A stretch of DNA of 64,000 nucleotides, taken from positions 1,426,001 to 1,490,000 of the forward strand of contig NZ_CP087710.1 of NCBI RefSeq assembly GCF_020991065.1, read 5' to 3'. Source of the stretch: Nocardioides okcheonensis. GTDB lineage: Bacteria > Actinomycetota > Actinomycetes > Propionibacteriales > Nocardioidaceae. Positions within the stretch are counted from its first letter, which is position 1. The number at the start of each line of letters is the position of its first letter. The position numbers and the translations under genes were made by a program. Shown piece after piece: positions 19,058 to 27,718 of the stretch. The notes under the pieces were generated by a model. The model was not told where the DNA came from and ran no database searches. It saw nothing but the letters and a program-made list of their open reading frames with translations.

Positions 19058-21178
19058 TCACTCCCCTGCCTTCACGACGGGCGGCATGATCGAGCCGTCG
19101 TCGAGGAACTGCGGCAGCGACGCCGGAGGCACGGTGCCGGGCGTGGCCGCGTTCGCCGCGCGGACGTCGGTGCCGTCGATGCCGTAGAGCGCCTCCCAGA
19201 TCTTGCGGATGCCGTCGCCGGTCGACCCGGAGCCGGTGCCGGCCTGGCTGATCATCATCACCACGACGTAGTCCTCGGTGTAGGACGCGACCCAGCCGGT
19301 CGACTGCTTGCCGTAGACCTCCGCCGAGCCGGTCTTGGCGCGGACCGTGACCTGGTCGAGCGGGAAGTCGATCATCTTCCACGCCATCGTGCCCGTGCGC
19401 GTGACGCCCTGGAGCGCCTGGTCGATGAAGTCGAGGTACTTCTGCGGGACGTCGACGTGGGCGACCTTCTTCGGGGTGATCCGACGCAGCACCTCGCCCT
19501 CGGGGCTGACCAGCGCCTTCGCGACCGTCGGCGCGAACAGCGTGCCTCCGTTGGAGAGCGCCGCATAGGCACGGGCCAGCTGGAGCGGCGTGACGATGGT
19601 GTCGCCCTGGCCGATCGAGAAGTTCACGGCGTCGCCGGCGCGGTACAGGTTGCCCTCGAGGCAGAACTCGCGCGCGAACGTGTAGACGAAGTCGCTGGTG
19701 TCGGCCGTCTGCGGCTTGCCGGCCAGGTCGCAGTAGTAGTCCTTCTGCGACTCGTAGTAGGCCTGCTTCCAGTGCCGGTCGGCGATCCGGCCGGGCGCCT
19801 CGCCGGGCAGGTCGACGCCGGTGCGCGAGCCGAAGCCGAAGTCCTTGGCCTCCTCGACCAGCGGGTCCCTGGCGTCGATGTCAGCCGGGTCGCTGCCGAA
19901 GCGCTGCCAGAAGTCGTAGCCGATCCGGTAGAAGAACGTGTTGCACGAGACCTCGAGCGCCTGGGCGAAGCCGATCGTGCCGTAGGCGCCGGACTCGTGG
20001 TTGCGGAAGACCCGGTTGCCGACCTGGAAGCCCGAGGAGCACGGCAGCGTGGTGTCCATCGAGTACCCGTTGGTGAGCGCACCCGCGGTCATGAACGGCT
20101 TCCACGTCGAGCCGGGCGCGAACTGGCCCTGGGTGGCACGCGAGAGCAGCGGCGTGCCGGCCTTCTCGGAGTAGAGCCGGGCGAGCTGGTCCTCGCTGAT
20201 GCCACCGGTCCACACGTCGGGGTCGTAGGTCGGCTGGCTCGCCATCGCGATCACCCGGCCGGTCTTCGCGTCGAGCACCACGGCGGCGCCCGAGTCGGCC
20301 TCGTAGTTGCGCCCAGTGACCTTGTCGAACGTGGCCCGCTGGACCTTGATCCGCTCGGCGAGCTGCCGCTCCACCACCGCCTGCACCTTGGCGTCGATGG
20401 AGGTGACGAGGGTGTCGCCGGGGGTGCTCTCGACCATCGAGTCGTCGCCGAGCACGCGGCCCATCGAGTCGACCGCGACGCGGCGGTAGCCGGGGAGCCC
20501 GCGCAGCCACTCGTCGTACTGCTTCTCCACGCCGGCCCGGCCGACGACGGAGGCGCCGTTGAGCGAGCGGTCGTCGCGCGCGGCGGCTGCGTCGTACTCG
20601 TCCTCGGTGACCGGGCTGAGGTAGCCGAGCACGTGGGCGAGGTTGATGCCGAACGGGCGGGGGTAGGACCGGACGTTCTGCTGCTCGGCGAGCACGCCGG
20701 GGTAGTCCTCCGGCTGCTCCAGCACCCGCAGCGCGACCTTCTTCGGGACGTCGGTCGCCACCGGCACCGGCTGGTAGGGCGAGCCGTTCCAGCACACGTC
20801 GCGCACGCTGCCCGGGTCGCCGCAGGTGACCAGGCGGGCCTCGACGTCCTCGGGCGTCGCGCTGACCACGTCGGCGACCCGGCGGACCAGCTCGGTGCGC
20901 TGGCCCTCGCCGAGCTTGCCGAGCAGGGTCCGGTCGACCGAGATCACCCACGACGTGCGGTTGGCGACCAGCGGCCGGCCCTGGCTGTCGACGATCAGGC
21001 CGCGCTGGGGCTGGACGACGATGTCGCGCACCGACTGGTTGGCGGCCTGCGCCTGGTAGGCGTCACCGCCGATCACCTGGAGGTAGTAGAGCCGGACGAA
21101 CAGCGTCGCGAACAGCGAGAACGCCAGCACCTGGACCACGACCAGGCGCATCCGCCCGGTGGTCGACGGGCGCCTCAC
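19058..21178 (-). CDS. mrdA: Penicillin-binding protein 2 (elongation transpeptidase)
   Basis: A 706-residue class B PBP. One N-terminal membrane segment (MRLVVVQVLAFSLFATLFV, about residues 9-28) is followed by the pedestal domain and a transpeptidase domain with the active-site SxxK in PGSTWKPF (Ser about 357), SxN in EVSCNTFF (about 411) and KTG in RAKTGSAE (about 614). It cross-links new peptidoglycan with RodA and MreB. The GTG start at 21178 overlaps the mreD stop in GTGA. The length is slightly above the usual 600-650, owing to insertions after the SCN motif and a C-terminal tail. Confidence 0.95.
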   Translation of the reverse strand: MRRPSTTGRMRLVVVQVLAFSLFATLFVRLYYLQVIGGDAYQAQAANQSVRDIVVQPQRGLIVDSQGRPLVANRTSWVISVDRTLLGKLGEGQRTELVRRVADVVSATPEDVEARLVTCGDPGSVRDVCWNGSPYQPVPVATDVPKKVALRVLEQPEDYPGVLAEQQNVRSYPRPFGINLAHVLGYLSPVTEDEYDAAAARDDRSLNGASVVGRAGVEKQYDEWLRGLPGYRRVAVDSMGRVLGDDSMVESTPGDTLVTSIDAKVQAVVERQLAERIKVQRATFDKVTGRNYEADSGAAVVLDAKTGRVIAMASQPTYDPDVWTGGISEDQLARLYSEKAGTPLLSRATQGQFAPGSTWKPFMTAGALTNGYSMDTTLPCSSGFQVGNRVFRNHESGAYGTIGFAQALEVSCNTFFYRIGYDFWQRFGSDPADIDARDPLVEEAKDFGFGSRTGVDLPGEAPGRIADRHWKQAYYESQKDYYCDLAGKPQTADTSDFVYTFAREFCLEGNLYRAGDAVNFSIGQGDTIVTPLQLARAYAALSNGGTLFAPTVAKALVSPEGEVLRRITPKKVAHVDVPQKYLDFIDQALQGVTRTGTMAWKMIDFPLDQVTVRAKTGSAEVYGKQSTGWVASYTEDYVVVMMISQAGTGSGSTGDGIRKIWEALYGIDGTDVRAANAATPGTVPPASLPQFLDDGSIMPPVVKAGE

Positions 21179-21687
21179 GAGGTCGCCCACTGCGGGCTGA
21201 GGCGGGTGAAGAGCCGCATGAGGGGCGGCAGCACGAACGGCGTCAGCAGCACGTCCCACACGACCGCGACCAGGACCACCTCGAGCAGGCCCGACACCGA
21301 CATCGCGGGGTCCTGGAGGAGCACGCCGGTGAGGGCGAAGAGCGAGGTCGCGACGAACGACGCCGCGGCGACCGTGCCGACGACCGCGAGTGCGCTCGGC
21401 TTCTGGTCCTGCCGCACCCGCGCGGCCAGGAACGCAACGACCGTCAGCGCCAGTGCCCAGCGGCCGGCGACGTGGTCGGCGGGCGGGGCGAGGTCGAGGG
21501 CGAGGCCGGCGGTGAAGCCGAGCACCATCGCGAACGGCGCCTCGACGGTCAGCGCGGCCGCGACCACGACCAGCAGGCACAGGTTCGGCACGATGCCGTG
21601 CCACGCCAGGTGCGGGAACAGCGACACCTGCACAACGAGGGCGACGACGACGGCGAGCACCGCGACGCCGGTGCGCAGGCCCTTCAC
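21175..21687 (-). CDS. mreD: Rod shape-determining protein MreD
   Basis: A 170-residue protein with five or six hydrophobic segments: LRTGVAVLAVVVALVVQVSLF, IVPNLCLLVVVAAAL, FAMVLGFTAGLALDLAPP, WALALTVVAFLAARV, and two more to the end (LEVVLVAVVWDVLLTPFVLPPLMRLF). MreD is a poorly conserved polytopic protein of the elongation complex, recognised by topology and place. GTG 21687 overlaps the end of mreC (GTGA) and the stop overlaps the mrdA start (GTGA), so translation of mreC, mreD and mrdA is coupled. Confidence 0.92.
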   Translation of the reverse strand: MKGLRTGVAVLAVVVALVVQVSLFPHLAWHGIVPNLCLLVVVAAALTVEAPFAMVLGFTAGLALDLAPPADHVAGRWALALTVVAFLAARVRQDQKPSALAVVGTVAAASFVATSLFALTGVLLQDPAMSVSGLLEVVLVAVVWDVLLTPFVLPPLMRLFTRLSPQWATS

Positions 21688-22622
21688 CGGAGGCTCCCGT
21701 CGGCCTCGACGACCGCGCGGTCGCTCTCCGTGCCGCTCGGCACCATCACGCCCACGACGTCGAGCGCGGAGAAGTCGACGAACGGCTTCACGACCGCGCG
21801 CTGGGTAGCCTCGCGCACCGAGCTGTAGACCTCGGTGATCGTGCCGATCGGCACGCCGGGGGCGTACGGGCCGGTGTCGCTGCCCCAGGTGACGACCGTG
21901 TCGTCCCGGGCCGGCACCGTCGTGTCGTCGACCAGCCGCAGGTCGAGCCCGGCGTCCTGGTCGAGCGAGCCGCTGCCGGTGACGAAGCCGATCTCCATGC
22001 TCGAGCCGACCCGTCCGCCCACGGTCGAGTCGGGGTCGATCACCAGCAGCACGGTCGCGGTGCCGCGGGTCACCCGCAGCACCCGGCCGACCAGTCCGTC
22101 GTTGTTGACCACAGTCATGTCGGGACCGACGCCGGCCTCCGAGCCGGCGTCGATGGTGACGGTGAAGCTCTGCGACTGCCGCGGGCCGATCGCGACGACG
22201 CGGGCCGGGACCAGCGCGGAGCCGAGGTCCTCGGCGGCGGAGGTCAGGCCGTCGTACTGCTCGAGCCGGTTGCGGTCGAACCCGGCGAGCTCGACCTGGC
22301 CGCGGAGCTCGGCGTTGCTGGCCTCGAGCGCGCGGACCCGGTCGGACAGGTCGTCCTTGGAGCGGAACCAGTCGGGCACCGCGGTGAACGGGCGCACGGC
22401 GGCCGCCGCGGCCGACTCGGCGGGCCCGAACGCCTCGCCGACGGCACGGCGCGCGGGCTCCAGCGGCGACGACCCCCCGCCCGACACGTCGAGCGTCACC
22501 AGCGTGATGCTGGCGAGCACCAGCGCGACGAGCAGCGAGCGCGGCGGACGGTTGCGCGACTCGAGCTCGGCGGTGCCGCGCCAACGGCGCTCGCGTCCGT
22601 CGTGTCCCCCCAGACCGGCCAT
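21684..22622 (-). CDS. mreC: Rod shape-determining protein MreC
   Basis: A 312-residue protein with a short cytoplasmic start, one membrane segment (RSLLVALVLASITLVTLDV, about residues 29-47), a coiled coil (LSDRVRALEASNAELRGQVEL, about 95-120) and two beta-barrel halves with VVAIGPRQSQSFTVTIDAGSEAGVGPDMTVV and GLVGRVLRV, the MreC core (PF04085). It links MreB inside with PBP2 outside. The ATG at 22622 shares its A with the mreB stop (TGATG). The family assignment is clear from domain and position. Confidence 0.95.
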   Translation of the reverse strand: MAGLGGHDGRERRWRGTAELESRNRPPRSLLVALVLASITLVTLDVSGGGSSPLEPARRAVGEAFGPAESAAAAAVRPFTAVPDWFRSKDDLSDRVRALEASNAELRGQVELAGFDRNRLEQYDGLTSAAEDLGSALVPARVVAIGPRQSQSFTVTIDAGSEAGVGPDMTVVNNDGLVGRVLRVTRGTATVLLVIDPDSTVGGRVGSSMEIGFVTGSGSLDQDAGLDLRLVDDTTVPARDDTVVTWGSDTGPYAPGVPIGTITEVYSSVREATQRAVVKPFVDFSALDVVGVMVPSGTESDRAVVEADGSLR

Positions 22623-23665
22623 CAGAACCGCCGCGGGTCCGAGACGAGGACCTGCTGGAGGGCCTCGAACTCCTCGACGCACTTGCCGGCGCCGTAGGCG
22701 ACCGACGAGAGCGGCTCCTCGGCGACGTGGACCGGCATGCCGGTCTCGTGGCGCAGCCGCTCGTCGAGGCCGCGCAGCATGGCACCGCCGCCGGTGAGGA
22801 CGATGCCGCGGTCCATGATGTCGCCGGCGAGCTCGGGCGGGGTCTGGTCGAGCGTCGTCCGGACCGCGTCGATGATGTTGTGCAGCGGCTCCTCGAGCGC
22901 CTGGCGCAGCTCGGCGCTCGACACCACGACGGTGCGGGGCAGGCCGGAGACCATGTCGCGGCCGCGGATCTCGGCGTCGGGCTCGGTGGGCAGCGGGAAG
23001 GCCGACCCGAGGGTCATCTTCATCTCCTCGGCGGTGCGCTCCCCCAGCATGAGGGAGTACTCCTTCTTCATCCACGCGATGATCGCCTGGTCGAGGTCGT
23101 CGCCCGCCGTGCGGATCGACAGGCTGGTGACGATGCCGCCGAGGCTGATCACCGCCACCTCGGTGGTGCCGCCGCCGACGTCGACGACCATGTTGCCGGT
23201 CGCCTCGTGCACCGGGAGCCCGGCGCCGATCGCCGCGGCCATCGGCTCCTCGACGATGTAGACCTTGCGGGCGCCGGCCTGGTAGCCGGCCTCCTTGACC
23301 GCGCGCTGCTCGACCGCGGTGATCCCGCTCGGCACGCAGATGACCATCCGCGGCTTGGCGAAGTAGCGGCGACGGTGCACCTGGTGGATGAAGTAGCGCA
23401 GCATCTGCTCGGTCGCCTCGAAGTCGGCGATCACGCCGTCCTTGAGCGGCCGGATGGCGACGATGTTGTCGGGCGTGCGGCCGATCATCCGCTTGGCCTC
23501 GTGGCCGACCGCGAGCACCTCGCCGGTGGTGGTGTTCATCGCGACGACCGACGGCTCGTCGAGCACCACGCCCCTGCCGCGGACGTAGACCAGCGTGTTG
23601 GCGGTGCCGAGGTCGACGGCCATGTCGCGGCCGACGAGGCCCGCTGTCTTGCCATTCAGTGCCAT
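22622..23665 (-). CDS. mreB: Rod shape-determining protein MreB (actin-like)
   Basis: A 347-residue bacterial actin. The nucleotide-binding motifs are present: phosphate 1 in DMAVDLGTANTLVYVRG, phosphate 2 in VVDVGGGTTEVAVISLGG and adenosine in IVLTGGGAMLRGLDERL; CVPSGITAVEQRAV is the family signature. It forms membrane-bound filaments that organise elongation. ATG 23665 gives MALNGKTAGLVGRD, slightly longer than E. coli MreB at the N-terminus. It heads the mreBCD-mrdA-rodA operon. The 400 bp upstream are occupied by palindromes and repeats, so the promoter must lie in the first 140 bases or beyond those repeats. Confidence 0.97.
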   Translation of the reverse strand: MALNGKTAGLVGRDMAVDLGTANTLVYVRGRGVVLDEPSVVAMNTTTGEVLAVGHEAKRMIGRTPDNIVAIRPLKDGVIADFEATEQMLRYFIHQVHRRRYFAKPRMVICVPSGITAVEQRAVKEAGYQAGARKVYIVEEPMAAAIGAGLPVHEATGNMVVDVGGGTTEVAVISLGGIVTSLSIRTAGDDLDQAIIAWMKKEYSLMLGERTAEEMKMTLGSAFPLPTEPDAEIRGRDMVSGLPRTVVVSSAELRQALEEPLHNIIDAVRTTLDQTPPELAGDIMDRGIVLTGGGAMLRGLDERLRHETGMPVHVAEEPLSSVAYGAGKCVEEFEALQQVLVSDPRRF

Positions 23666-23815
23666 GCCGCTGGAGCCCTTGCAGGTCGGGTGGTGGGGAA
23701 GACGGGCCGACCTGTCCCAGCCGACCCACGCTCAGGTTAAGGAGCGCGGGCGGGCGATCCCGGCAGGACACGCGCGGGGCGTGTGTGACTGGGGTGAACT
23801 CGATGTCGCTCCAGT

Positions 23816-23837
23816 GATCCCCGGCTGACCGGGGATC
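23816..23837. repeat. Perfect palindrome, 9-bp arms with 4-base loop
   Basis: GATCCCCGG (23816-23824), loop CTGA and CCGGGGATC (23829-23837) pair perfectly. It overlaps by two bases the next palindrome. It could be a terminator of the ndk transcript or a structural repeat; no T-run follows on either strand. Confidence 0.7.
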
Positions 23838-23879
23838 GCTGAACTTGTCAGGGCATGCACGGGCCGACAAGTTCAGCGA
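23836..23879. repeat. Perfect inverted repeat, 14-bp arms, 16-base spacer, upstream of mreB
   Basis: TCGCTGAACTTGTC (23836-23849) and its exact reverse complement GACAAGTTCAGCGA (23866-23879) flank 16 bases. A further partial copy TGACAAGT follows at about 23885. The AT content of the arms is higher than in the surroundings. It may be a protein-binding operator, a REP-like element or a hairpin terminator. Confidence 0.7.
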
Positions 23880-23910
23880 GAGCCTGACAAGTACGTCCGG
23901 TGGGCGCGTC

Positions 23911-24056
23911 CGCCTGCTCGGGTCTGGGGTGGGAGATGCCTCGCTCGCGGACTGACCGCGCCTGCTCGGGCTGGGGTGAAGGATGCCTCGCTCAGCGCGT
24001 GGCGCGCGCACGCTTGGCGCTGAGGTGAAAGATGCCTCGCTCGCGAACTGACCGCG
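23911..24056. repeat. Three imperfect tandem copies of a ~48-bp repeat between ndk and mreB
   Basis: The core GATGCCTCGCTC occurs at 23935, 23982 and 24031, spaced 47 and 49 bases, each preceded by (G/A)GGTG with a purine run. The first two also share CGCCTGCTCGGG and CTGGGGTG, and the first and third share CG(C)GACTGACCGCG-like tails. No open frame spans them. They lie in the 403-base gene-free gap 23666-24068, downstream of ndk on the minus strand. Confidence 0.65.
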
Positions 24057-24068
24057 AGCGAGCTCGCG

Positions 24069-24500
24069 TCAGTCCGCGAGCTCGGGGAACCAGATGCCGA
24101 TCTCGCGCGCGGCGGACTCGGGGGCGTCGGAGCCGTGGACCAGGTTCTGCTGGACGGACAGGCCCCAGTCGCGGCCGAGGTCGCCGCGGATGGTGCCCGG
24201 GGCGGCGACGGTCGGGTCCGTGGCGCCGGCGAGGGAGCGGAAGCCCTCGATGCAGCGCTCGCCCTCGATCACGACGGCGAGGACCGGGCCGGAGAGCATG
24301 AAGTCGACGAGCGGGCCGTAGAACGGCTTGCCCTCGTGCTCGGCGTAGTGCTCGGCGAGGACCTCGGCGGTCGCGGTGCGCAGCTCGACGGCCACGAGCC
24401 CGTAGCCCTTGGCCTCGATCCGCCGGAGGATCTCGCCGGACAGGCCGCGGCGGACGCCGTCGGGCTTGACGAGGACGAGGGAGCGCTGGACGTCGGTCAT
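24069..24500 (-). CDS. ndk: Nucleoside diphosphate kinase
   Basis: A 143-residue protein with every landmark of the family: RSLVLVKPDGV at the start (Lys about 12), GKPFYGPLVDFMLSGPVLAVVIEGE in the middle, PGTIRGDLG, and the active-site NLVHGSDAPESA with the phosphorylated His. It equilibrates NTP pools in the cytoplasm. ATG 24500 is the start; a GNAT gene ends 10 bp upstream on the same strand, so ndk is the last gene of the folC-DUF4233-GNAT-ndk unit. A GC-rich bulged hairpin (24048-24072) overlaps the stop and may end transcription. Confidence 0.97.
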   Translation of the reverse strand: MTDVQRSLVLVKPDGVRRGLSGEILRRIEAKGYGLVAVELRTATAEVLAEHYAEHEGKPFYGPLVDFMLSGPVLAVVIEGERCIEGFRSLAGATDPTVAAPGTIRGDLGRDWGLSVQQNLVHGSDAPESAAREIGIWFPELAD

Positions 24501-24509
24501 GACCGCAGC

Positions 24510-24944
24510 CTAGCGAGCGGGGCCGGCGAGCTCCTTGCGCAGGTGCACGTCGGCCTCGCCGGGCACCGGGAGCGACTCCCAGCGGGCCAGCTCGACGTAG
24601 CCGTGGCGCTCGTAGAACGCGGGCGCCTGGAAGGTGAACGACGTGACGAACACGTGCCGTACGCCGCGGCGCGCCGCCTCCGCCTCGAAGGCCTCCAGCA
24701 GCCGGGCCCCGAGGCCGGCGCCGCGGACGTCGGCGCGCGCCCACGTCATCGCGATCCCGGCCGCCTGGCCCCACGTCCAGCCGCTGATGCCGGCGGCGAG
24801 GCCCTCGCCGTCCTCGATCCGGACGGTGAGCTCGCGCTGCTCCCCCGCGTGCGCCATGGCGGCGGCGTTGACGGCGTCGAGCTCATCGGACAGCCGCTGG
24901 TCGAGCGCCGGGTCGCCCTCGCCGACGGTGGTCGTGAAGGTCAC
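24510..24944 (-). CDS. GNAT family N-acetyltransferase
   Basis: A 144-residue GNAT. The acetyl-CoA binding motif A is ADVRGAGLGARLLEAFEAEA at about residues 72-91, preceded by the beta strand GIAMTWAR; the motif B part is TSFTFQAPAFYERHGYVELARW. A role as acetyltransferase is clear, the substrate is not. GTG 24944 overlaps the DUF4233 stop in GTGA (24941-24944). It sits between DUF4233 and ndk, an insertion relative to the mycobacterial order where these two adjoin. Confidence 0.85.
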   Translation of the reverse strand: MTFTTTVGEGDPALDQRLSDELDAVNAAAMAHAGEQRELTVRIEDGEGLAAGISGWTWGQAAGIAMTWARADVRGAGLGARLLEAFEAEAARRGVRHVFVTSFTFQAPAFYERHGYVELARWESLPVPGEADVHLRKELAGPAR

Positions 24945-25345
24945 TGCTGCTCCTCTCGCCAGGCCGCCCACGCGGCGGCACGCTCGCGCTCGATCCGGCG
25001 CCCGAGCAGGTCGGCGGTGGTCCAGAGCACGGCGAAGATCGCGCCGAGCCCGAACATCACCGGCAGGACGAAGCCGAGCGCGACCGCGGCGACCTGCACG
25101 ACGTAGCCGGCGGTGTAGGCCCACTCCGCGCGCAGCATCCCGGCGAGCAGCACGCAGACCACCGCGAGCCCGAGCCCGACGGCCAGCGCGAGGCCGGTGT
25201 CGACGTCGGCGATGGTGATCATCACCGGGGTCGTGAGGCCGAGCGTGATCGCCTCCAGGCTCAGCACCGCGGCCGCCATCCCGCGCCGCGGCGAGCGCTC
25301 GGCAGGGGCCGCGGGGACGTCCGCGGTGGGCTGCTCCTCGCTCAT
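24941..25345 (-). CDS. DUF4233 membrane protein
   Basis: A 134-residue protein with four membrane segments (about residues 24-45, 49-70, 77-98 and 100-118), including the family-typical start RGMAAAVLSLEAITLGLTTPVMI and LRAEWAYTAGYVVQ. DUF4233 proteins (Rv2446c in M. tuberculosis) sit between folC and ndk in many actinobacteria; function unknown. The start overlaps the folC stop by 4 bp. Confidence 0.88.
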   Translation of the reverse strand: MSEEQPTADVPAAPAERSPRRGMAAAVLSLEAITLGLTTPVMITIADVDTGLALAVGLGLAVVCVLLAGMLRAEWAYTAGYVVQVAAVALGFVLPVMFGLGAIFAVLWTTADLLGRRIERERAAAWAAWREEQQ

Positions 25346-26703
25346 CGCCGTCCCTTCAGCAGCGAGCGGGCCTCGCCGACGGTCACCACCGAACCGGTGA
25401 CCAGCACGGCACCGGCGCCGATCGAGACGTCGATCGCCTCCTGCGCCTCGGCCAGGGTCGCGGCGCGGTCGATCGCTTCGGCGAGGTCGGCGACCACGGA
25501 CACGCGGTCCTCGCCGAACACCTCGGCGGCCACCCGACCCAGCGCAGCGGCCGACATCGACCGCGGGGTGGAGTTCTGGGTGCAGACGACGTGGGCGAGG
25601 TGCGGCTCCAGCACCGACAGCAGGCCGTCGGCGTCCTTGTCCTCCATCACGCCGACGACCCCCACCAGCGGGCTGAAGGAGAACGAGTCGTCGAGCGCCG
25701 CGCCGACGGCCTCGGCGCCGTGCGGGTTGTGGGCCGCGTCGAGCACGATGGTCGGGCTGCGCCGGATGATCTCGAGGCGACCGGGCGAGGTGACCTCGGC
25801 GAACGCGGCCCGCACCAGGGCGTCGTCGAGCTCACCGCTGCCGAAGGCCTCGACGGCGGCGAGCGCAGCGGCGGCGTTCTGCGCCTGGTGGGCACCGTAG
25901 AGCGGCAGGAACACGTCCTCGTACGTCGCCCGCAACCCGCGCAGCGTCACGACCTGGCCGCCGACGGCGGGGGTGCGCGAGACGACGCCGAACTCCATGC
26001 CCTCGCGGGCGACGGTGGCGCCCACCTCGGTGGCGCGCTCGAGCAGCACGGCGGCGACCTCGGGGGTCTGCTCGGCCAGCACGGCCACCGACCCGGGCTT
26101 GATGATCCCGGCCTTCTCGACCGCGATCGTGGCCGGGTCGTCGCCGAGGTACTTCGCGTGGTCGACCGCGATCGGCAGCACCACCGCGACGTCGGCGTCG
26201 AGGACGTTGGTCGCGTCCCAGCTGCCGCCCATGCCGACCTCGACGACCGCCACGTCGACCGGGGCGTCCGCGAAGGCGGCGTAGGCCATGCCGACCATCG
26301 TCTCGAAGAAGCTCAGCGGGTGGTCCTGCTCGGCGTCGACGAGGTGCGTGTAGGGCGCGACGTCGTTGAAGGCACGCACGAAGGCCTCGTCGTCGAGCGG
26401 TTCACCGTCGACGGAGATCCGCTCGCTCATCCGCTCGAGGTGCGGCGAGGTGAAGCGCCCGGTGCGCAGGTCGAGCGCCCGCAGCAGGGTCTCGATCATC
26501 CGGCTGGTGCTGGTCTTGCCGTTGGTGCCGGTCAGGTGGATCGCACGGAACGAGCGCTGTGGCTCCCCCAGCAGCTCGGTGAAGGCCTCGATCCGGTCGA
26601 GGCTCGGCTCGAGCCGGGTCTCGGGCCAGCGGGACAGGAGGGCGTCCTCGACCTCGTCGAAGGTCTGCGCGAGGCGCGGGGAGTCTGCGGGGGCGTCAGT
26701 CAT
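25342..26703 (-). CDS. folC: Bifunctional folylpolyglutamate/dihydrofolate synthase
   Basis: A 453-residue Mur-ligase-fold enzyme. The ATP-binding loop is LTGTNGKTSTSRM at about residues 58-70, followed by GRFTSPHLERMSERI, the Mg/Lys region PVDVAVVEVGMGGSWDATN, and the C-terminal domain with VLDAAHNPHGAEAV. It adds glutamate to dihydropteroate and folates. ATG 26703 starts the operon folC-DUF4233-GNAT-ndk. A divergent oxidoreductase starts 64 bp away. Confidence 0.95.
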   Translation of the reverse strand: MTDAPADSPRLAQTFDEVEDALLSRWPETRLEPSLDRIEAFTELLGEPQRSFRAIHLTGTNGKTSTSRMIETLLRALDLRTGRFTSPHLERMSERISVDGEPLDDEAFVRAFNDVAPYTHLVDAEQDHPLSFFETMVGMAYAAFADAPVDVAVVEVGMGGSWDATNVLDADVAVVLPIAVDHAKYLGDDPATIAVEKAGIIKPGSVAVLAEQTPEVAAVLLERATEVGATVAREGMEFGVVSRTPAVGGQVVTLRGLRATYEDVFLPLYGAHQAQNAAAALAAVEAFGSGELDDALVRAAFAEVTSPGRLEIIRRSPTIVLDAAHNPHGAEAVGAALDDSFSFSPLVGVVGVMEDKDADGLLSVLEPHLAHVVCTQNSTPRSMSAAALGRVAAEVFGEDRVSVVADLAEAIDRAATLAEAQEAIDVSIGAGAVLVTGSVVTVGEARSLLKGRR

Positions 26704-26767
26704 GGCGCCCCGAGTCTATTGACCCGGGGCGAGGAGTCCCAGACGAGCGGCTGGCAGGCTGGGACGC

Positions 26768-27700
26768 ATGGCCCTGCAGTGGATCGCGACCCGTCCCGGA
26801 GACCTCGACGTGCTGGTGCTGGAGGAGCGCGACGTGCCCGCGCCCGCAGCCGGCGAGGTGACCATCGAGGTGCGTGCGGCGGGGATGAACCCGGCCGACG
26901 CCAAGCACGTGTCGCGCGGGCGGGCCGAGGACTTCCCGCGACCGGTCGGCTACGAGGTGGCCGGTGTCGTGTCCGCGGTCGGACCCGGGACGACCATCGC
27001 CTCGGGCGACGTCGCCGTGGGCGACGAGGTCCTCGCCTTCCGGGTCGTCGGCGGCTGGGCCAGCGAGCTCACCGTGCCCGCGGGCGACGTGTTCGCCAAG
27101 CCCGAGGCGCTGTCCTTCGACGAGGCGGCCAACCTGCTCCTGGCCGGCACCACCGCCGCCGAGATGCTCCACGTGACCGGTGTGGCCGAGGGCGACACCG
27201 TCCTCGTGCACGGCGCCTCCGGCGCAGTGGGCGTGAGCCTGCTGCAGCAGGCCGCCCTCCTGGGCGCCCGGGTCGTCGGCACGGCCGGGCCGCACAGCTT
27301 CGACTCGGTGGCGCGCTTCGGCGGCACGCCGGTGGCGTACGGCCCGGGGCTGGAGCAGCGGGTCCGCGACCTCGCGCCCGGCGGCGTCGTCGCGGCGCTG
27401 GACTGCGTCGGCACCGACGAGGCCGTCGACACCTCGCTCGCGCTGGTCGCCGACCGCGACCGCGTCGTCACCATCGCCGCCGCCGACCGGGCGCGGGCCG
27501 AGGGCTTCCGCGCCATCGCCGGGGCGATGCCCGCGAGCGCCGCGTTCCGCGACGCGGCGCGCGCCGGCCTGGTCCGGCTGGCCGCCGAGGGCCGGCTCGT
27601 GGTGCCGGTCGCGCGCACCTTCGCCCTCACCGAGGCCGTCGAGGCGGCCCGGTTCCTCATGGCCGGGCACCCCGGCGGCAAGCTCGCCCTGCGCCCCTGA
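26768..27700 (+). CDS. Quinone oxidoreductase-type NADP-dependent alcohol dehydrogenase family protein
   Basis: A 310-residue MDR protein of the zinc-free quinone oxidoreductase branch. The GroES-like domain has VRAAGMNPADAKHVSRG and GYEVAGVVSAVG; the Rossmann domain has VLVHGASGAVGVSLLQQA at about residues 146-163, binding NADP. The zinc-binding Cys cluster of true alcohol dehydrogenases is missing. It should reduce quinones or enones with NADPH. The ATG at 26768 is the first in frame. The gene is divergent from folC. Confidence 0.88.
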   Translation: MALQWIATRPGDLDVLVLEERDVPAPAAGEVTIEVRAAGMNPADAKHVSRGRAEDFPRPVGYEVAGVVSAVGPGTTIASGDVAVGDEVLAFRVVGGWASELTVPAGDVFAKPEALSFDEAANLLLAGTTAAEMLHVTGVAEGDTVLVHGASGAVGVSLLQQAALLGARVVGTAGPHSFDSVARFGGTPVAYGPGLEQRVRDLAPGGVVAALDCVGTDEAVDTSLALVADRDRVVTIAAADRARAEGFRAIAGAMPASAAFRDAARAGLVRLAAEGRLVVPVARTFALTEAVEAARFLMAGHPGGKLALRP

Positions 27701-27718
27701 CCCGCTGCCCCTGAGGGG

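Noticed and set aside
23911..24056. CRISPR-like array
   Set aside because: Only three diverged copies, no constant spacers, no cas genes.
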